In this document: positions 15,166-23,021 of the stretch, piece by piece | How the letters are laid out: each line of letters opens with the position of its first letter | Position numbering within the stretch: position 1 is the first letter of the stretch | Source of the DNA: Treponema sp. | GTDB taxonomy: Bacteria > Spirochaetota > Spirochaetia > Treponematales > Breznakiellaceae | Assembly: GCA_031290325.1 (NCBI GenBank) | Contig: JAITNU010000099.1 | Coordinates: 1-30,889, forward strand | Direction: 5' to 3' | DNA length: 30,889 nucleotides | Program-made: the position numbers and the translations under genes | Notes under the pieces: model-generated | What the model was told of the DNA's origin: nothing | The model's database searches: none | Seen by the model: only the letters and a program-made list of their open reading frames with translations

Positions 15166-16005
15166 GTGGAATCTACGGGGAAAAAACAGGGGCTGCATGT
15201 TGTTTTTCTCACGGTAATGATCGGGTGTACCCTCGTGTATATCTACCCGGTCTTTCTCATGTTTATCAATTCCTTAAAACCTTTTGCCGAGGTGGTTAGT
15301 GATGTGATTGCCCTGCCTAAAACGCTTGCCCCGGAAAATTACCGCTATGTCATTACCAAGATGCGATATGGTAAGTTGTTTTTTAACACCGCCCTGATCA
15401 CGGTGATCGGGATAACCGGCATTGTCTTTTTTGCTTCTCTCGCTGCTTACATGCTGCACCGGCGGCGCAACCGGTTTACCGCCTTTGCCCGGATCTTTAT
15501 CATCACCCCCATGCTCATCCCCTTCCAGACCATTATGATTACTTTGCTTAAAACCATGAATATCCTGCACCTCACGGGCAGCCGGATAGGCTTGGGCATC
15601 CAGTACTGGGGCTTCGGCATGGCTATGGCAGCCTTTATCTTCTATAATTTTATGTCTACCATTCCCACTGAGCTTGATGAGAGTTCCTGCATTGACGGCG
15701 CCAGTACATTTCGGACCTACCTTACCATTATTTTCCCATTGCTTAAATCGGTTACGGCAACGGTGGTGGTCCTGGATGTGATGTGGATTTGGAATGACTT
15801 TTTACTGCCCCTCCTCATGGTGAACCGGTCCAATGATACTAAGACCCTGGTATTGGCGGCTTATACCTTTGTGGGTCAGTTTAACACCGAATGGCACTAT
15901 GCCATGACCGCCATGGTATTGGTGGTGCTGCCTTCGATTGCTTTCTTTGTTCTGTTCCAGAAAAACATTATGGCAGGGGTTGTGGCAGGGGCCGTCAAGG
16001 GGTAG
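15166..16005 (+). CDS. Sugar ABC transporter permease (MalG/UgpE type)
   Basis: The 279-aa protein has about six helices and a MalG-type EAA loop (ELDESSCIDGASTFRTYLTIIFPLLKS), in which the usual EAA is ESS. The start is GTG, preceded by GGGGGG; no ATG lies close by. It pairs with the preceding permease. The next gene, the binding protein, is separated by a stem with a UUCG loop. Confidence 0.92.
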   Translation: MESTGKKQGLHVVFLTVMIGCTLVYIYPVFLMFINSLKPFAEVVSDVIALPKTLAPENYRYVITKMRYGKLFFNTALITVIGITGIVFFASLAAYMLHRRRNRFTAFARIFIITPMLIPFQTIMITLLKTMNILHLTGSRIGLGIQYWGFGMAMAAFIFYNFMSTIPTELDESSCIDGASTFRTYLTIIFPLLKSVTATVVVLDVMWIWNDFLLPLLMVNRSNDTKTLVLAAYTFVGQFNTEWHYAMTAMVLVVLPSIAFFVLFQKNIMAGVVAGAVKG

Positions 16006-16015
16006 TACCTGGGTT

Positions 16016-16037
16016 TTAAAGGGCTTCGGCCTTTTAA
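16016..16037 (+). terminator. Stem-loop with UUCG tetraloop between permease and binding protein
   Basis: TTAAAGGGC (16016-16024) and GCCTTTTAA (16029-16037) form a 9-bp stem (one G-U pair) closed by C(UUCG)G, followed by an A/T-rich stretch with TTTTT. It could be a partial terminator or a stem protecting the mRNA end. The ribosome site of the next gene follows directly. Confidence 0.55.
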
Positions 16038-16060
16038 TATATATTTTTAGGAGGAGAATG

Positions 16061-17326
16061 ATGAAAAAAAGCATTCTAATCATGGTGCTGGGCGCTTGGG
16101 GCCTGGCGAGTCTTTGTGCCGGCGGCGGCAAACAGGATAAACCGGCTTCCGGTGGCGGGGTGGAACTCTACATGTTCATTTCCCAGCCTGAGTATGCGGA
16201 CGCGATCAATACCCTGCTCGCGGAGTATAAGAAGGTTGCACCAAAGGTAACCATCAACTATGAGACCACGCAGGATGATTATCCCACCCTGCTTAAGGCC
16301 AAGTTGAACTCAGGGGATGTCCCGGATATCTTCACCAGCACGTCGGGCAAGGAGATCGATATGTACCGGGAGTACAGTATGACCCTTGCCAGCCAGCCTC
16401 TGATGCAGACCATGCTTCCTGCGGTGCAGGATAGTATGAAGGCCCTGAGCGACGGTTCAGGCCCCTATGGGTTTGCCATCAAAGGTAACTTCTTCGGTAT
16501 TCTCTATAATAAAGAGATTTTTGCCCGTGCAGGTATCACCGAATTCCCCCAGACCCTGGACGCCCTGGAAGCTGCCTGTGAAGCTATTGCCGCCTTAGGG
16601 ATACGGCCCTTTACCTCTGGCTTTGCCGAATGGTGGGTGTACAAGCACACCGCAATGAATTTCTTCGGTACTGCCAGCAATGACGCGGTTGCCCTGGTGA
16701 AGCAGTTTGAAAGCGGGCAGGCGAAGATAGCCAGCTATCCCCGGCTGTATAACGACCTCTTCCGGTATATCGATCTGGTGGTGAAGTACGGGGATGCCAA
16801 GCCCCTGGAAACTAATTTGAACAGTGAGATTGCCGCCTTTGCCCGGGGCGAGGCTGCTATGACCAATGGACAGGGCGCATGGATCGAGGCGGACGTCCTC
16901 AAGGTGAACCCCAACATCAAGATCGGCTTTGACGGGTATCCGGTTTCCAGTAATCCTGGGGAATGTAAGGTCGTAACCGGCGCGGATCAGGCCATGCGGG
17001 TCAGTAATCAGTCGAAGCACCAGCAGGAACTCCTTGATTTTGTGAACTGGTGGTACACCTCTGATTACGGCAAGAGCTGGTTCGTGAACATCGCCGGGGT
17101 CGTGCCGCCGGTGGTGGTAAGCAGTCTGCCCAACATGGAAGTGGTAAAACAGGGAACCGCCCTGGTGCAGCAAGAGGGCAGCGCCCCTCTGTCGATCATC
17201 TATTCAACCGATGCGTTTCATCAAGCCTTTGGCGAAGCATTGCAGGCCTATGTAGGCGGCATTGCAACCAAGGACCAGACCTGTGCGCTCATCGAACGCA
17301 AGTGGGTTGAGCTGGAAGGCAGATAG
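16061..17326 (+). CDS. Sugar ABC transporter solute-binding protein
   Basis: The 421-aa extracytoplasmic family-1 binding protein has an N-terminal signal sequence (MKKSILIMVLGAWGLASLC). Cys19 may be lipidated, although Leu at -1 is unusual for a lipobox. The mature part shows family features: NTLLAEYKKVAPKVTINYET, LKAKLNSGDVPDIFTSTS, GNFFGILYNKEIFARAGI and FARGEAAMTNGQGAWIEADV. ATG 16061 is preferred over the adjacent ATG 16058 because GGAGGAG is then better spaced. It probably captures an oligosaccharide that the downstream alpha-xylosidase trims. Confidence 0.92.
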   Translation: MKKSILIMVLGAWGLASLCAGGGKQDKPASGGGVELYMFISQPEYADAINTLLAEYKKVAPKVTINYETTQDDYPTLLKAKLNSGDVPDIFTSTSGKEIDMYREYSMTLASQPLMQTMLPAVQDSMKALSDGSGPYGFAIKGNFFGILYNKEIFARAGITEFPQTLDALEAACEAIAALGIRPFTSGFAEWWVYKHTAMNFFGTASNDAVALVKQFESGQAKIASYPRLYNDLFRYIDLVVKYGDAKPLETNLNSEIAAFARGEAAMTNGQGAWIEADVLKVNPNIKIGFDGYPVSSNPGECKVVTGADQAMRVSNQSKHQQELLDFVNWWYTSDYGKSWFVNIAGVVPPVVVSSLPNMEVVKQGTALVQQEGSAPLSIIYSTDAFHQAFGEALQAYVGGIATKDQTCALIERKWVELEGR

Positions 17327-17357
17327 CTAACAAACGTGCAATGGCGGGAGGTTTACC

Positions 17358-19715
17358 ATGCAATTTACCGAAGGATACTGGCTGCGGAGTGAGCGGGCCT
17401 ATCCGCTCTACGCTTCTCAGGCGTTCATTATCGAAAAACTGCCGGACAGGCTGCGGGTTGTTGCCCCGGGACGGCCCATCAATTCACGGGCCGATGCCCT
17501 GGATGTGGGAACCATTACCACGGAATTCACCGCTGCCGGTCCAAACGCCATTGCAGTACGGAGCTGGCACTTTGAGGGTTACGATGCACGGGAGCCGCGC
17601 TATGCCCTCAAGACCGAGCCCCAGCCCCTCTCTTTTAGTGAAGATGAAAACGCCGTGGTCATGCAGGCAGGTGCCCTTACCGTGCGGGTCTCCAAGAAGG
17701 AATGGGGCTATTCCTTTGAGGCTGAGGGCAGGGTCCTTACCAGCTGCGGATTTCGGAACCTCGGTTATTTTCAGTGGGATCGAAAGGTCTCCACCATGTT
17801 CCCTCAAGACAACTACATGAAGGCGGACTACAAGCCCTATATGGGCACCGAGTTGTCCCTGGAGCCGGATGCATGTGTGTACGGTCTGGGGGAGCGCTTC
17901 ACCGCCTTTGTCAAGAACGGCCAGCAGGTGGATATGTGGAACGAAGACGGTGGGACCTCCTCTCATATTGCCTATAAGAACATCCCCTTCTACATGACGA
18001 ACAAACATTACGGGGTGTTCGTGGATCATAGTTCCCCGGTCTCCTTTGAGGTGGCCAGTGAAAAGGTGGAGTACGTCTCCTTTTCCGTGCCTGGTGAAGA
18101 GCTGCGGTATCTGTTCATCTATGGGAAAGACCCTAAGCAGGTGCTCCAGCACTACACCGCCCTCCTGGGCCGTCCTGCCCTCCCGCCGGCCTGGTCCTTT
18201 GGACTATGGCTATCCACCTCCTTTACCACCAACTACGACGAAGGGACCACCACGTCCTTTATCGAAGGTATGGCTGAACGGGATATCCCCCTCAGCGTGT
18301 TCCATTTCGACTGTTTCTGGATGAAGGAATTCCACTGGTCTGACTTTGTATGGGACGACCGGATCTTTCCAGATGTGCAGAACATGCTCCGGCGGCACCA
18401 TGAGCGAGGGCTTAAAATATGCGTCTGGCTCAATCCCTACGTTGCCCAGGGCACAGCCTTCTTTAAGGAAGGGCTTGAACGGGGTTATTTCCTCAAGCGC
18501 GCCGACGGCAGGGGCATCAAGCAGGTGGATACCTGGCAGCCAGGCATGGCCATCGTGGATTTCACCAACCCCCAGGCAGAAGCCTGGTACGGGGAAACCC
18601 TGGCGAGGCTGCTGCGTATAGGTGTTGACTGCTTCAAATCCGACTTTGGGGAGCGGATACCCATTGACGTGGTCTATCATTCAGGGGCTGATCCGGTGGC
18701 CATGCATAACTATTACACCTATCTCTACAACCGCTGTGTGTTCAGTGTCATCAGGCATGAACGGGGAGCAGGCCTGGTATTTGCCCGGAGCGCTACCGCG
18801 GGGTGTCAGCAATTCCCCGTACACTGGAGCGGGGACAACTCGGCGAGCTACGCTTCTATGGCGGAAACCCTGCGGGGAGGGCTGTCCTTTGCTATGAGCG
18901 GCTTCTCCTTCTGGAGCCATGACATCGGCGGGTTTGAGAACACCGCCACGCCAGACCTCTACAAGCGGTGGATACCCTTCGGCATGTTCTCCACTCATAG
19001 CCGCCTCCACGGGTCCCGCACGTACCGGGTGCCCTGGAACTTTGACGATGAAGCCAGCTCAGTGCTGCGCTTCTTTGTACGCCTCAAGTGCCAGCTCATG
19101 CCCTATATTTACGGAATGGCAGCTCAGGCACGGGATAGTGGCCTTCCGGTGCTGCGCCCCATGATCCTGGAATTCCCCCATGATCCTGCGGTTTGCTACC
19201 TTGACCGGCAGTATATGTTCGGCGACAGCCTCCTCGTGGCCCCCATATTCTGTGCCGGCGGCCATGCTGACTTCTACCTCCCTGCCGGGCATTGGACGCA
19301 CCTCCTTTCAGGGGAGCACCGGGAAGGCGGCCATTGGCAGAGCGGGGACTACGACTATTGCTCCCTGCCCCTCTTCGTGCGGGAGAACACGCTCCTTCCT
19401 ATGGGCGATACGGCCACGAGACCCGATTATGACTACACTGATGGGACCGCGTTTCATCTCTTTGCCCTGAAAGACGGAGCAGCCGCTTCCCGGGCAGTGC
19501 CGGATCTCCAGGGAAACACGGCCTTCACTATGAGGGTTACCCGCCGGGGAACGAACCTGGAGGCCCGCTTGACCGGTACATGGAAGCACTGTTCCCTGGT
19601 CCTCCGCGGTTTACCCGGGGTGAAGGTCCTTTCCGGCGGAACAGCGGAAACCAAAGACGGGGATAGCCACATATCGCCAGCAGCAGATACGGAACTCATC
19701 ACCATGAGTCTCTGA
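17358..19715 (+). CDS. yicI: GH31 alpha-xylosidase, YicI type
   Basis: The 785-aa enzyme is close in length to E. coli YicI (about 770 aa) and would release alpha-linked xylose, as from xyloglucan fragments. It shows the N-terminal beta-sandwich with YGLGERFTAF, the barrel segment FHFDCFWMKEFHWSDF typical of YicI, the nucleophile in FKSDFGERIP (Asp429), and the acid/base in VHWSGDNSASY (Asp493). There is no signal peptide, so it acts in the cytoplasm on imported sugars. It is the last gene of the sugar operon, 31 bases after the binding protein, with a GGGAGG site. alpha-Glucosidase activity is the main alternative, but the FDCFWM and KSDFGERIP signatures favour xylosidase. Confidence 0.9.
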   Translation: MQFTEGYWLRSERAYPLYASQAFIIEKLPDRLRVVAPGRPINSRADALDVGTITTEFTAAGPNAIAVRSWHFEGYDAREPRYALKTEPQPLSFSEDENAVVMQAGALTVRVSKKEWGYSFEAEGRVLTSCGFRNLGYFQWDRKVSTMFPQDNYMKADYKPYMGTELSLEPDACVYGLGERFTAFVKNGQQVDMWNEDGGTSSHIAYKNIPFYMTNKHYGVFVDHSSPVSFEVASEKVEYVSFSVPGEELRYLFIYGKDPKQVLQHYTALLGRPALPPAWSFGLWLSTSFTTNYDEGTTTSFIEGMAERDIPLSVFHFDCFWMKEFHWSDFVWDDRIFPDVQNMLRRHHERGLKICVWLNPYVAQGTAFFKEGLERGYFLKRADGRGIKQVDTWQPGMAIVDFTNPQAEAWYGETLARLLRIGVDCFKSDFGERIPIDVVYHSGADPVAMHNYYTYLYNRCVFSVIRHERGAGLVFARSATAGCQQFPVHWSGDNSASYASMAETLRGGLSFAMSGFSFWSHDIGGFENTATPDLYKRWIPFGMFSTHSRLHGSRTYRVPWNFDDEASSVLRFFVRLKCQLMPYIYGMAAQARDSGLPVLRPMILEFPHDPAVCYLDRQYMFGDSLLVAPIFCAGGHADFYLPAGHWTHLLSGEHREGGHWQSGDYDYCSLPLFVRENTLLPMGDTATRPDYDYTDGTAFHLFALKDGAAASRAVPDLQGNTAFTMRVTRRGTNLEARLTGTWKHCSLVLRGLPGVKVLSGGTAETKDGDSHISPAADTELITMSL

Positions 19716-19771
19716 TATAAAGAACTGAGATCGGTTGGAATCATAAGAATTTACCACGGAGGACACGGAGC

Positions 19772-19804
19772 AAGAAAAATCCTGTGTTCTTCGTGATTTT
19801 TCTT
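19772..19804 (+). terminator. Inverted repeat after the alpha-xylosidase gene
   Basis: AAGAAAAATC (19772-19781) and GATTTTTCTT (19795-19804) form a perfect 10-bp inverted repeat around a 13-base loop. It follows the purine-rich piece ACCACGGAGGACACGGAG, which resembles a dispersed repeat seen in many bacterial genomes. It may end the sugar operon, but the stem is A/T-rich and weak. Confidence 0.4.
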
Positions 19805-19812
19805 CTAATTCA

Positions 19813-19858
19813 GACTGGAGTGGACCCTCACTATAGACTGGAGTGGACCCTCACTATA
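19813..19858. repeat. Two tandem copies of a 23-bp unit
   Basis: The 23-base unit beginning GACTGGAGTGGACCC and ending ACTATA occurs twice without a gap (19813-19835 and 19836-19858), followed by AACTGG, which resembles the start of a third unit. Confidence 0.9.
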
Positions 19859-19900
19859 AACTGGGTGTGAAATCGGTTCCAGTAAGGAACCGGGATCGAA

Positions 19901-21133
19901 ATGCATAGCAGGATACCTAAAACAATGACAACTTTTACAGACCTGGGGACAGACCCCTTTTTTATCCAGCGGCTTTCGGCGCGGAACATATACCAGCCCA
20001 CGGAGATACAACAGCGGGTCATTCCCCGGCTTCTGGCCGGAGAGAACCTGCTGTTCCGTTCAGCCACGGGCACGGGAAAGACCTTTGCCTACCTCATCCC
20101 CTTGTTTCAGCGTTTCCTCATACCTGGAGACTTGAAGGGTAATAAGCGGAGCGCCCCCGGACCGGTGATCCTCATCCTGGCCCCGACCTACGAGCTTTGT
20201 TCCCAGATTAAACAGGAGGCGGATTTTCTGGTCCAGGATGCGGTGCATACCCAGGGGCTGGGGCCTTTCGATGCGCCGGTGCAGGTGAGCCTTATCATCG
20301 GGGCCGCCAACATGAGCAGGCAGATCGACGGCCTTAAAAAAGAGCGGCCTGCGGTGATCGTGGGAAACCCCGCACGGCTCCTGGTGCTGGCCCGGATGGG
20401 AAAACTGCGGCTCGACCGGATTGAGGCCTTGGTTCTGGATGAGGGGGACCGGCTGACCGTGGAGGAACTTGCAGGTGAGACCGGGGAGCTGCTCAGGCGG
20501 GTCAATTCCCGGCGCCAGAGTGCGGCGTGTTCCGCCACTATGTCCACATCCAGCCGGGAACGGCTCCTGCCCCTCCTGGGCGGGACCGCTGCCTTTGAGG
20601 AAACCGAAGAACAGGAGATCTTGCGGGAACGGATCAGCCATTGGGCCTTGTTCAGTGAGGGACGGCGCAAGATCAGTACCCTCGGTTCATTCCTTGTGGC
20701 CACTGGAGCAAAGAAGGCCCTGGTCTTTACGGACCGGGGTGGCCAGGTGGGGAACATCGTATCCCAGCTTCAATACCACCGGGTCCCGGCAGTGGGCCTC
20801 TACGGTGCTATGGATAAGAAGCACCGGAAACAGGCTATCGACGATTTCCGGGCTGAACGGGCCAGGGTCCTGGTTTCAAGCGATCTTGCCGCACGGGGGC
20901 TTGATATACCGGGCATCAGCCATGTGATTGCCCTGGATGTTTCCCGTGACCCTGAAGTCTATATACACCGGGCAGGCCGTACCGGCAGGGCAGGCAGGCG
21001 GGGGATCATGGTGAGCATCGGGGATGGGGAGGAAATGCAGGACCTTGCAGGGCTGGAGAAAAAGCTGGGCATCGTCGTGTACCCCAAGGTGCTGTACCGG
21101 GGAAGTGTCTGCGTGCCAGAGCCTCAGAATTGA
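19901..21133 (+). CDS. DEAD-box-like ATP-dependent RNA helicase
   Basis: The 410-aa protein carries the helicase motifs in order: Q motif (YQPTEIQQRVIP), I (SATGTGKT), Ia (APTYELCSQI), Ib (VGNPARLL), II (VLDEGD), III (CSATM, here preceded by C), IV (ALVFTDR), V (SSDLAARGLDIP) and VI (HRAGRTGRAG). These place it among superfamily-2 RNA helicases that remodel RNA or ribosome precursors. Motif II is DEGD, not DEAD, and Ia has PTYEL where PTREL is usual. There is no RNA-binding tail, so it is a minimal two-domain enzyme. The start is uncertain: ATG 19901 has an AAGGA 11 bases upstream, while ATG 19925 gives MTTFTDLG, nearer the family start. Confidence 0.9.
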   Translation: MHSRIPKTMTTFTDLGTDPFFIQRLSARNIYQPTEIQQRVIPRLLAGENLLFRSATGTGKTFAYLIPLFQRFLIPGDLKGNKRSAPGPVILILAPTYELCSQIKQEADFLVQDAVHTQGLGPFDAPVQVSLIIGAANMSRQIDGLKKERPAVIVGNPARLLVLARMGKLRLDRIEALVLDEGDRLTVEELAGETGELLRRVNSRRQSAACSATMSTSSRERLLPLLGGTAAFEETEEQEILRERISHWALFSEGRRKISTLGSFLVATGAKKALVFTDRGGQVGNIVSQLQYHRVPAVGLYGAMDKKHRKQAIDDFRAERARVLVSSDLAARGLDIPGISHVIALDVSRDPEVYIHRAGRTGRAGRRGIMVSIGDGEEMQDLAGLEKKLGIVVYPKVLYRGSVCVPEPQN

Positions 21134-21201
21134 CGCCTGCGCTCAGATACACTACAATCAAAGGCAGGCGCCCGGTGTGGCGGCTAATGAATGGAGGGTG
21201 T

Positions 21202-21645
21202 ATGTGTCTTTCTACGGTGTATGAACTGGGTACCAATGGGGCAAAGAAAAAACTCTGTGAATACGTCAGCGCGATCAGGGTCGCAGGGGATACGGTAATC
21301 ATGACCGATATCATGGGTGAAGAGTTGAGCGTTTCCGGTTCCCTGGAGACGGTGGACTTGGTAAAAAACACGATCATCATCAGTGCAAAAGCCGGAAAGG
21401 TGGCGATGAAAAAGTACGAGATGGTCAGGGAGATATTCAACTCCTGTGCCAATAACCAGATGCGGGATGTCGATATACGGGATGTGGAGACCGATGATGT
21501 GGATGCTTCGGTACAGGAATTCCTCATCGGTGAACACGTACATGCTGAAAAGATCGTGCAGGACAACGGGAGCGTGGTTTTCGATATCAACACCGATGGT
21601 CTGCAGCAGCGGGTTACCTTCACAGAACTCGCGGTTCAATCCTGA
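21202..21645 (+). CDS. CooT-family nickel-binding domain with C-terminal extension
   Basis: The 147-aa protein begins MCLSTVYELGTNGAKKKLCE and continues VSAIRVAGDTVIMTDIMGEELSV, the full pattern of the roughly 65-residue CooT family, in which the N-terminal Met-Cys binds Ni(II). The ATG at 21202, with GGAGG before it, puts Cys at position 2 as the family requires; longer readings would bury it. Residues about 66-147 form an extension not found in simple CooT proteins, with an acidic stretch (MRDVDIRDVETDDVDASV) and GEHVHAEK, which offers two histidines. CooT is known from nickel delivery to CO dehydrogenase. The role of the extension is unknown. The next gene starts 6 bases after its stop. 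Confidence 0.8.
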   Translation: MCLSTVYELGTNGAKKKLCEYVSAIRVAGDTVIMTDIMGEELSVSGSLETVDLVKNTIIISAKAGKVAMKKYEMVREIFNSCANNQMRDVDIRDVETDDVDASVQEFLIGEHVHAEKIVQDNGSVVFDINTDGLQQRVTFTELAVQS

Positions 21646-21651
21646 TTCCCC

Positions 21652-22296
21652 ATGCGGCCAGTCATACTGATTTCCGGGGAAGAAGGCTTAGACCCCCAGC
21701 GTGGTTCTTTTCACTTTGTGCTGTCCAAGCGCTACGCGCAGGGTGTGGCACAAGCCGGCGGCCTTCCCCTGATGCCTGAAGACATACGATGTACCGAGGA
21801 CTATGCGCTTCTTGCCGACGGACTGGTACTGACAGAAGGTCCTAAGATACACCGGGGCCGCTATGGACATAGCTATGCTTTCTTTAACGAGATGTGGGAC
21901 CTTTGTATTACCAGGGATGATTTTGAATTCGCCTTGTTTCATGCCTTTTACCAGGGTAAAAAGCCGATTTTCGGCATTGGCAGGGGTATGGGGCTTATCA
22001 ACGCGGCCCTGGGAGGCACCTTGGATGACAGCGTGGGAGTTCCCCAGTCCTGCCTGGTTCACGAGCATACCGGTGCAGGGACCTTCTGTCCTGTATTGCC
22101 CCCAGGCGGGGGTGGTCCGCACCTGGCCCGGGTCCCGCCGGTCTTGCGGATCTGGGCTGCCGGAGCTGATGGAACCCCTGAAGGCATTGAACATATTGAG
22201 CTGCCCATCTTCGGTATAGGATGGCATCCTGAATGGGAAGGCCCTGTTTTCGGTGCGCTGCTGAACTATCTGGTGGATCTGTGCCGCAAAGGCTGA
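21652..22296 (+). CDS. Peptidase C26-like glutamine amidotransferase, nucleophile missing
   Basis: The 214-aa protein resembles class-I glutamine amidotransferases of the gamma-glutamyl-GABA hydrolase (PuuD/C26) type: LSKRYAQGVAQAGGLPLMP, LADGLVLTEG, the elbow KPIFGIGRGMGLINAALGGTL, and GIGWHPEWEG with the His/Glu pair. At the nucleophilic elbow, where the family has GICRG, residue 110 is glycine (codon GGC at 21979-21981, one base from the Cys codon TGC). It therefore cannot work by the usual cysteine mechanism. There is no clear ribosome site; the start lies six bases after the CooT stop, implying coupling. The frame is intact and the rest well conserved, suggesting a binding or structural role, perhaps with the paralogue downstream. 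Confidence 0.8.
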   Translation: MRPVILISGEEGLDPQRGSFHFVLSKRYAQGVAQAGGLPLMPEDIRCTEDYALLADGLVLTEGPKIHRGRYGHSYAFFNEMWDLCITRDDFEFALFHAFYQGKKPIFGIGRGMGLINAALGGTLDDSVGVPQSCLVHEHTGAGTFCPVLPPGGGGPHLARVPPVLRIWAAGADGTPEGIEHIELPIFGIGWHPEWEGPVFGALLNYLVDLCRKG

Positions 22297-22304
22297 GGGG
22301 TAGG

Positions 22305-23021
22305 ATGCTGTCGGGAAGGACAAAACCGGTGATTCTGGTGTGCGGTGGTCCGGCCTTTGACCGGCAGTTTATGGATTCCGCATGGGTAGTGAATAAAACC
22401 TATACGACTGCAGTAACAACTGCCGGAGGCATACCCCTGCTCCCGGCTGACAGCGGCAGCGCCGGTGACTATGCCGAACTTGGGGATGGCCTCATCTTAA
22501 CCGGCTTTAATTCCTTTTCCCCTGAGCCTACCCCCCAGCGCTACAGGCGCATAAAGGCTGAGGAAATACCGAAACGCAATGCCTTTGACGCTGCCCTGTA
22601 TCAGGCATTCAAGGGGGCAGGAAAACCGGTGCTGGGAATATGCCTCGGACATCAGGTTATCAACGAACAGGAAGGGGGAACAACAGTTGGGCATTTTAAA
22701 TGTGAAGAGGGAATCGAGCATAAATGGCTCCAGCACCCGGTTCAGATCTCCTGTGCCTCGGTATTGCACCAGCTCTTCGGAGTGCATTTGATAATCAACA
22801 GCCGGCATAATAACCGGATCGGGGTACTGGCACCGAGCCTGCGGGCCACGGCGCTTTCCCCCGATGGTGTGATCGAAGCCATAGAACACCTGCATCTACC
22901 GGTGTATGGGGTGCAATGGCATCCTGAACGGATGCGTGGCGACATCCCGGACCCTCCAGAAGGGGTGGATATGAGTCCGTTTTTTGCATGGTTTATACGC
23001 CGCTGCACATCCGTTCCTTAG
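22305..23021 (+). CDS. Peptidase C26-like glutamine amidotransferase, active type
   Basis: The 238-aa protein is a paralogue of the preceding one: VVNKTYTTAVTTAGGIPLLPAD, LGDGLILTGF, the elbow KPVLGICLGHQVIN with the nucleophile Cys113, and VYGVQWHPERM with the catalytic His and Glu. Family members hydrolyse gamma-glutamyl bonds, as in gamma-glutamyl-GABA breakdown; the substrate here is unknown. ATG 22305 follows GAGGGG and lies 8 bases after the stop of its inactive paralogue. Its end overlaps the convergent chemoreceptor gene by 4 bases. Confidence 0.85.
   Translation: MLSGRTKPVILVCGGPAFDRQFMDSAWVVNKTYTTAVTTAGGIPLLPADSGSAGDYAELGDGLILTGFNSFSPEPTPQRYRRIKAEEIPKRNAFDAALYQAFKGAGKPVLGICLGHQVINEQEGGTTVGHFKCEEGIEHKWLQHPVQISCASVLHQLFGVHLIINSRHNNRIGVLAPSLRATALSPDGVIEAIEHLHLPVYGVQWHPERMRGDIPDPPEGVDMSPFFAWFIRRCTSVP

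Noticed and set aside
19813..19858. CRISPR-like tandem repeat
   Set aside because: Two units with no spacer between them.
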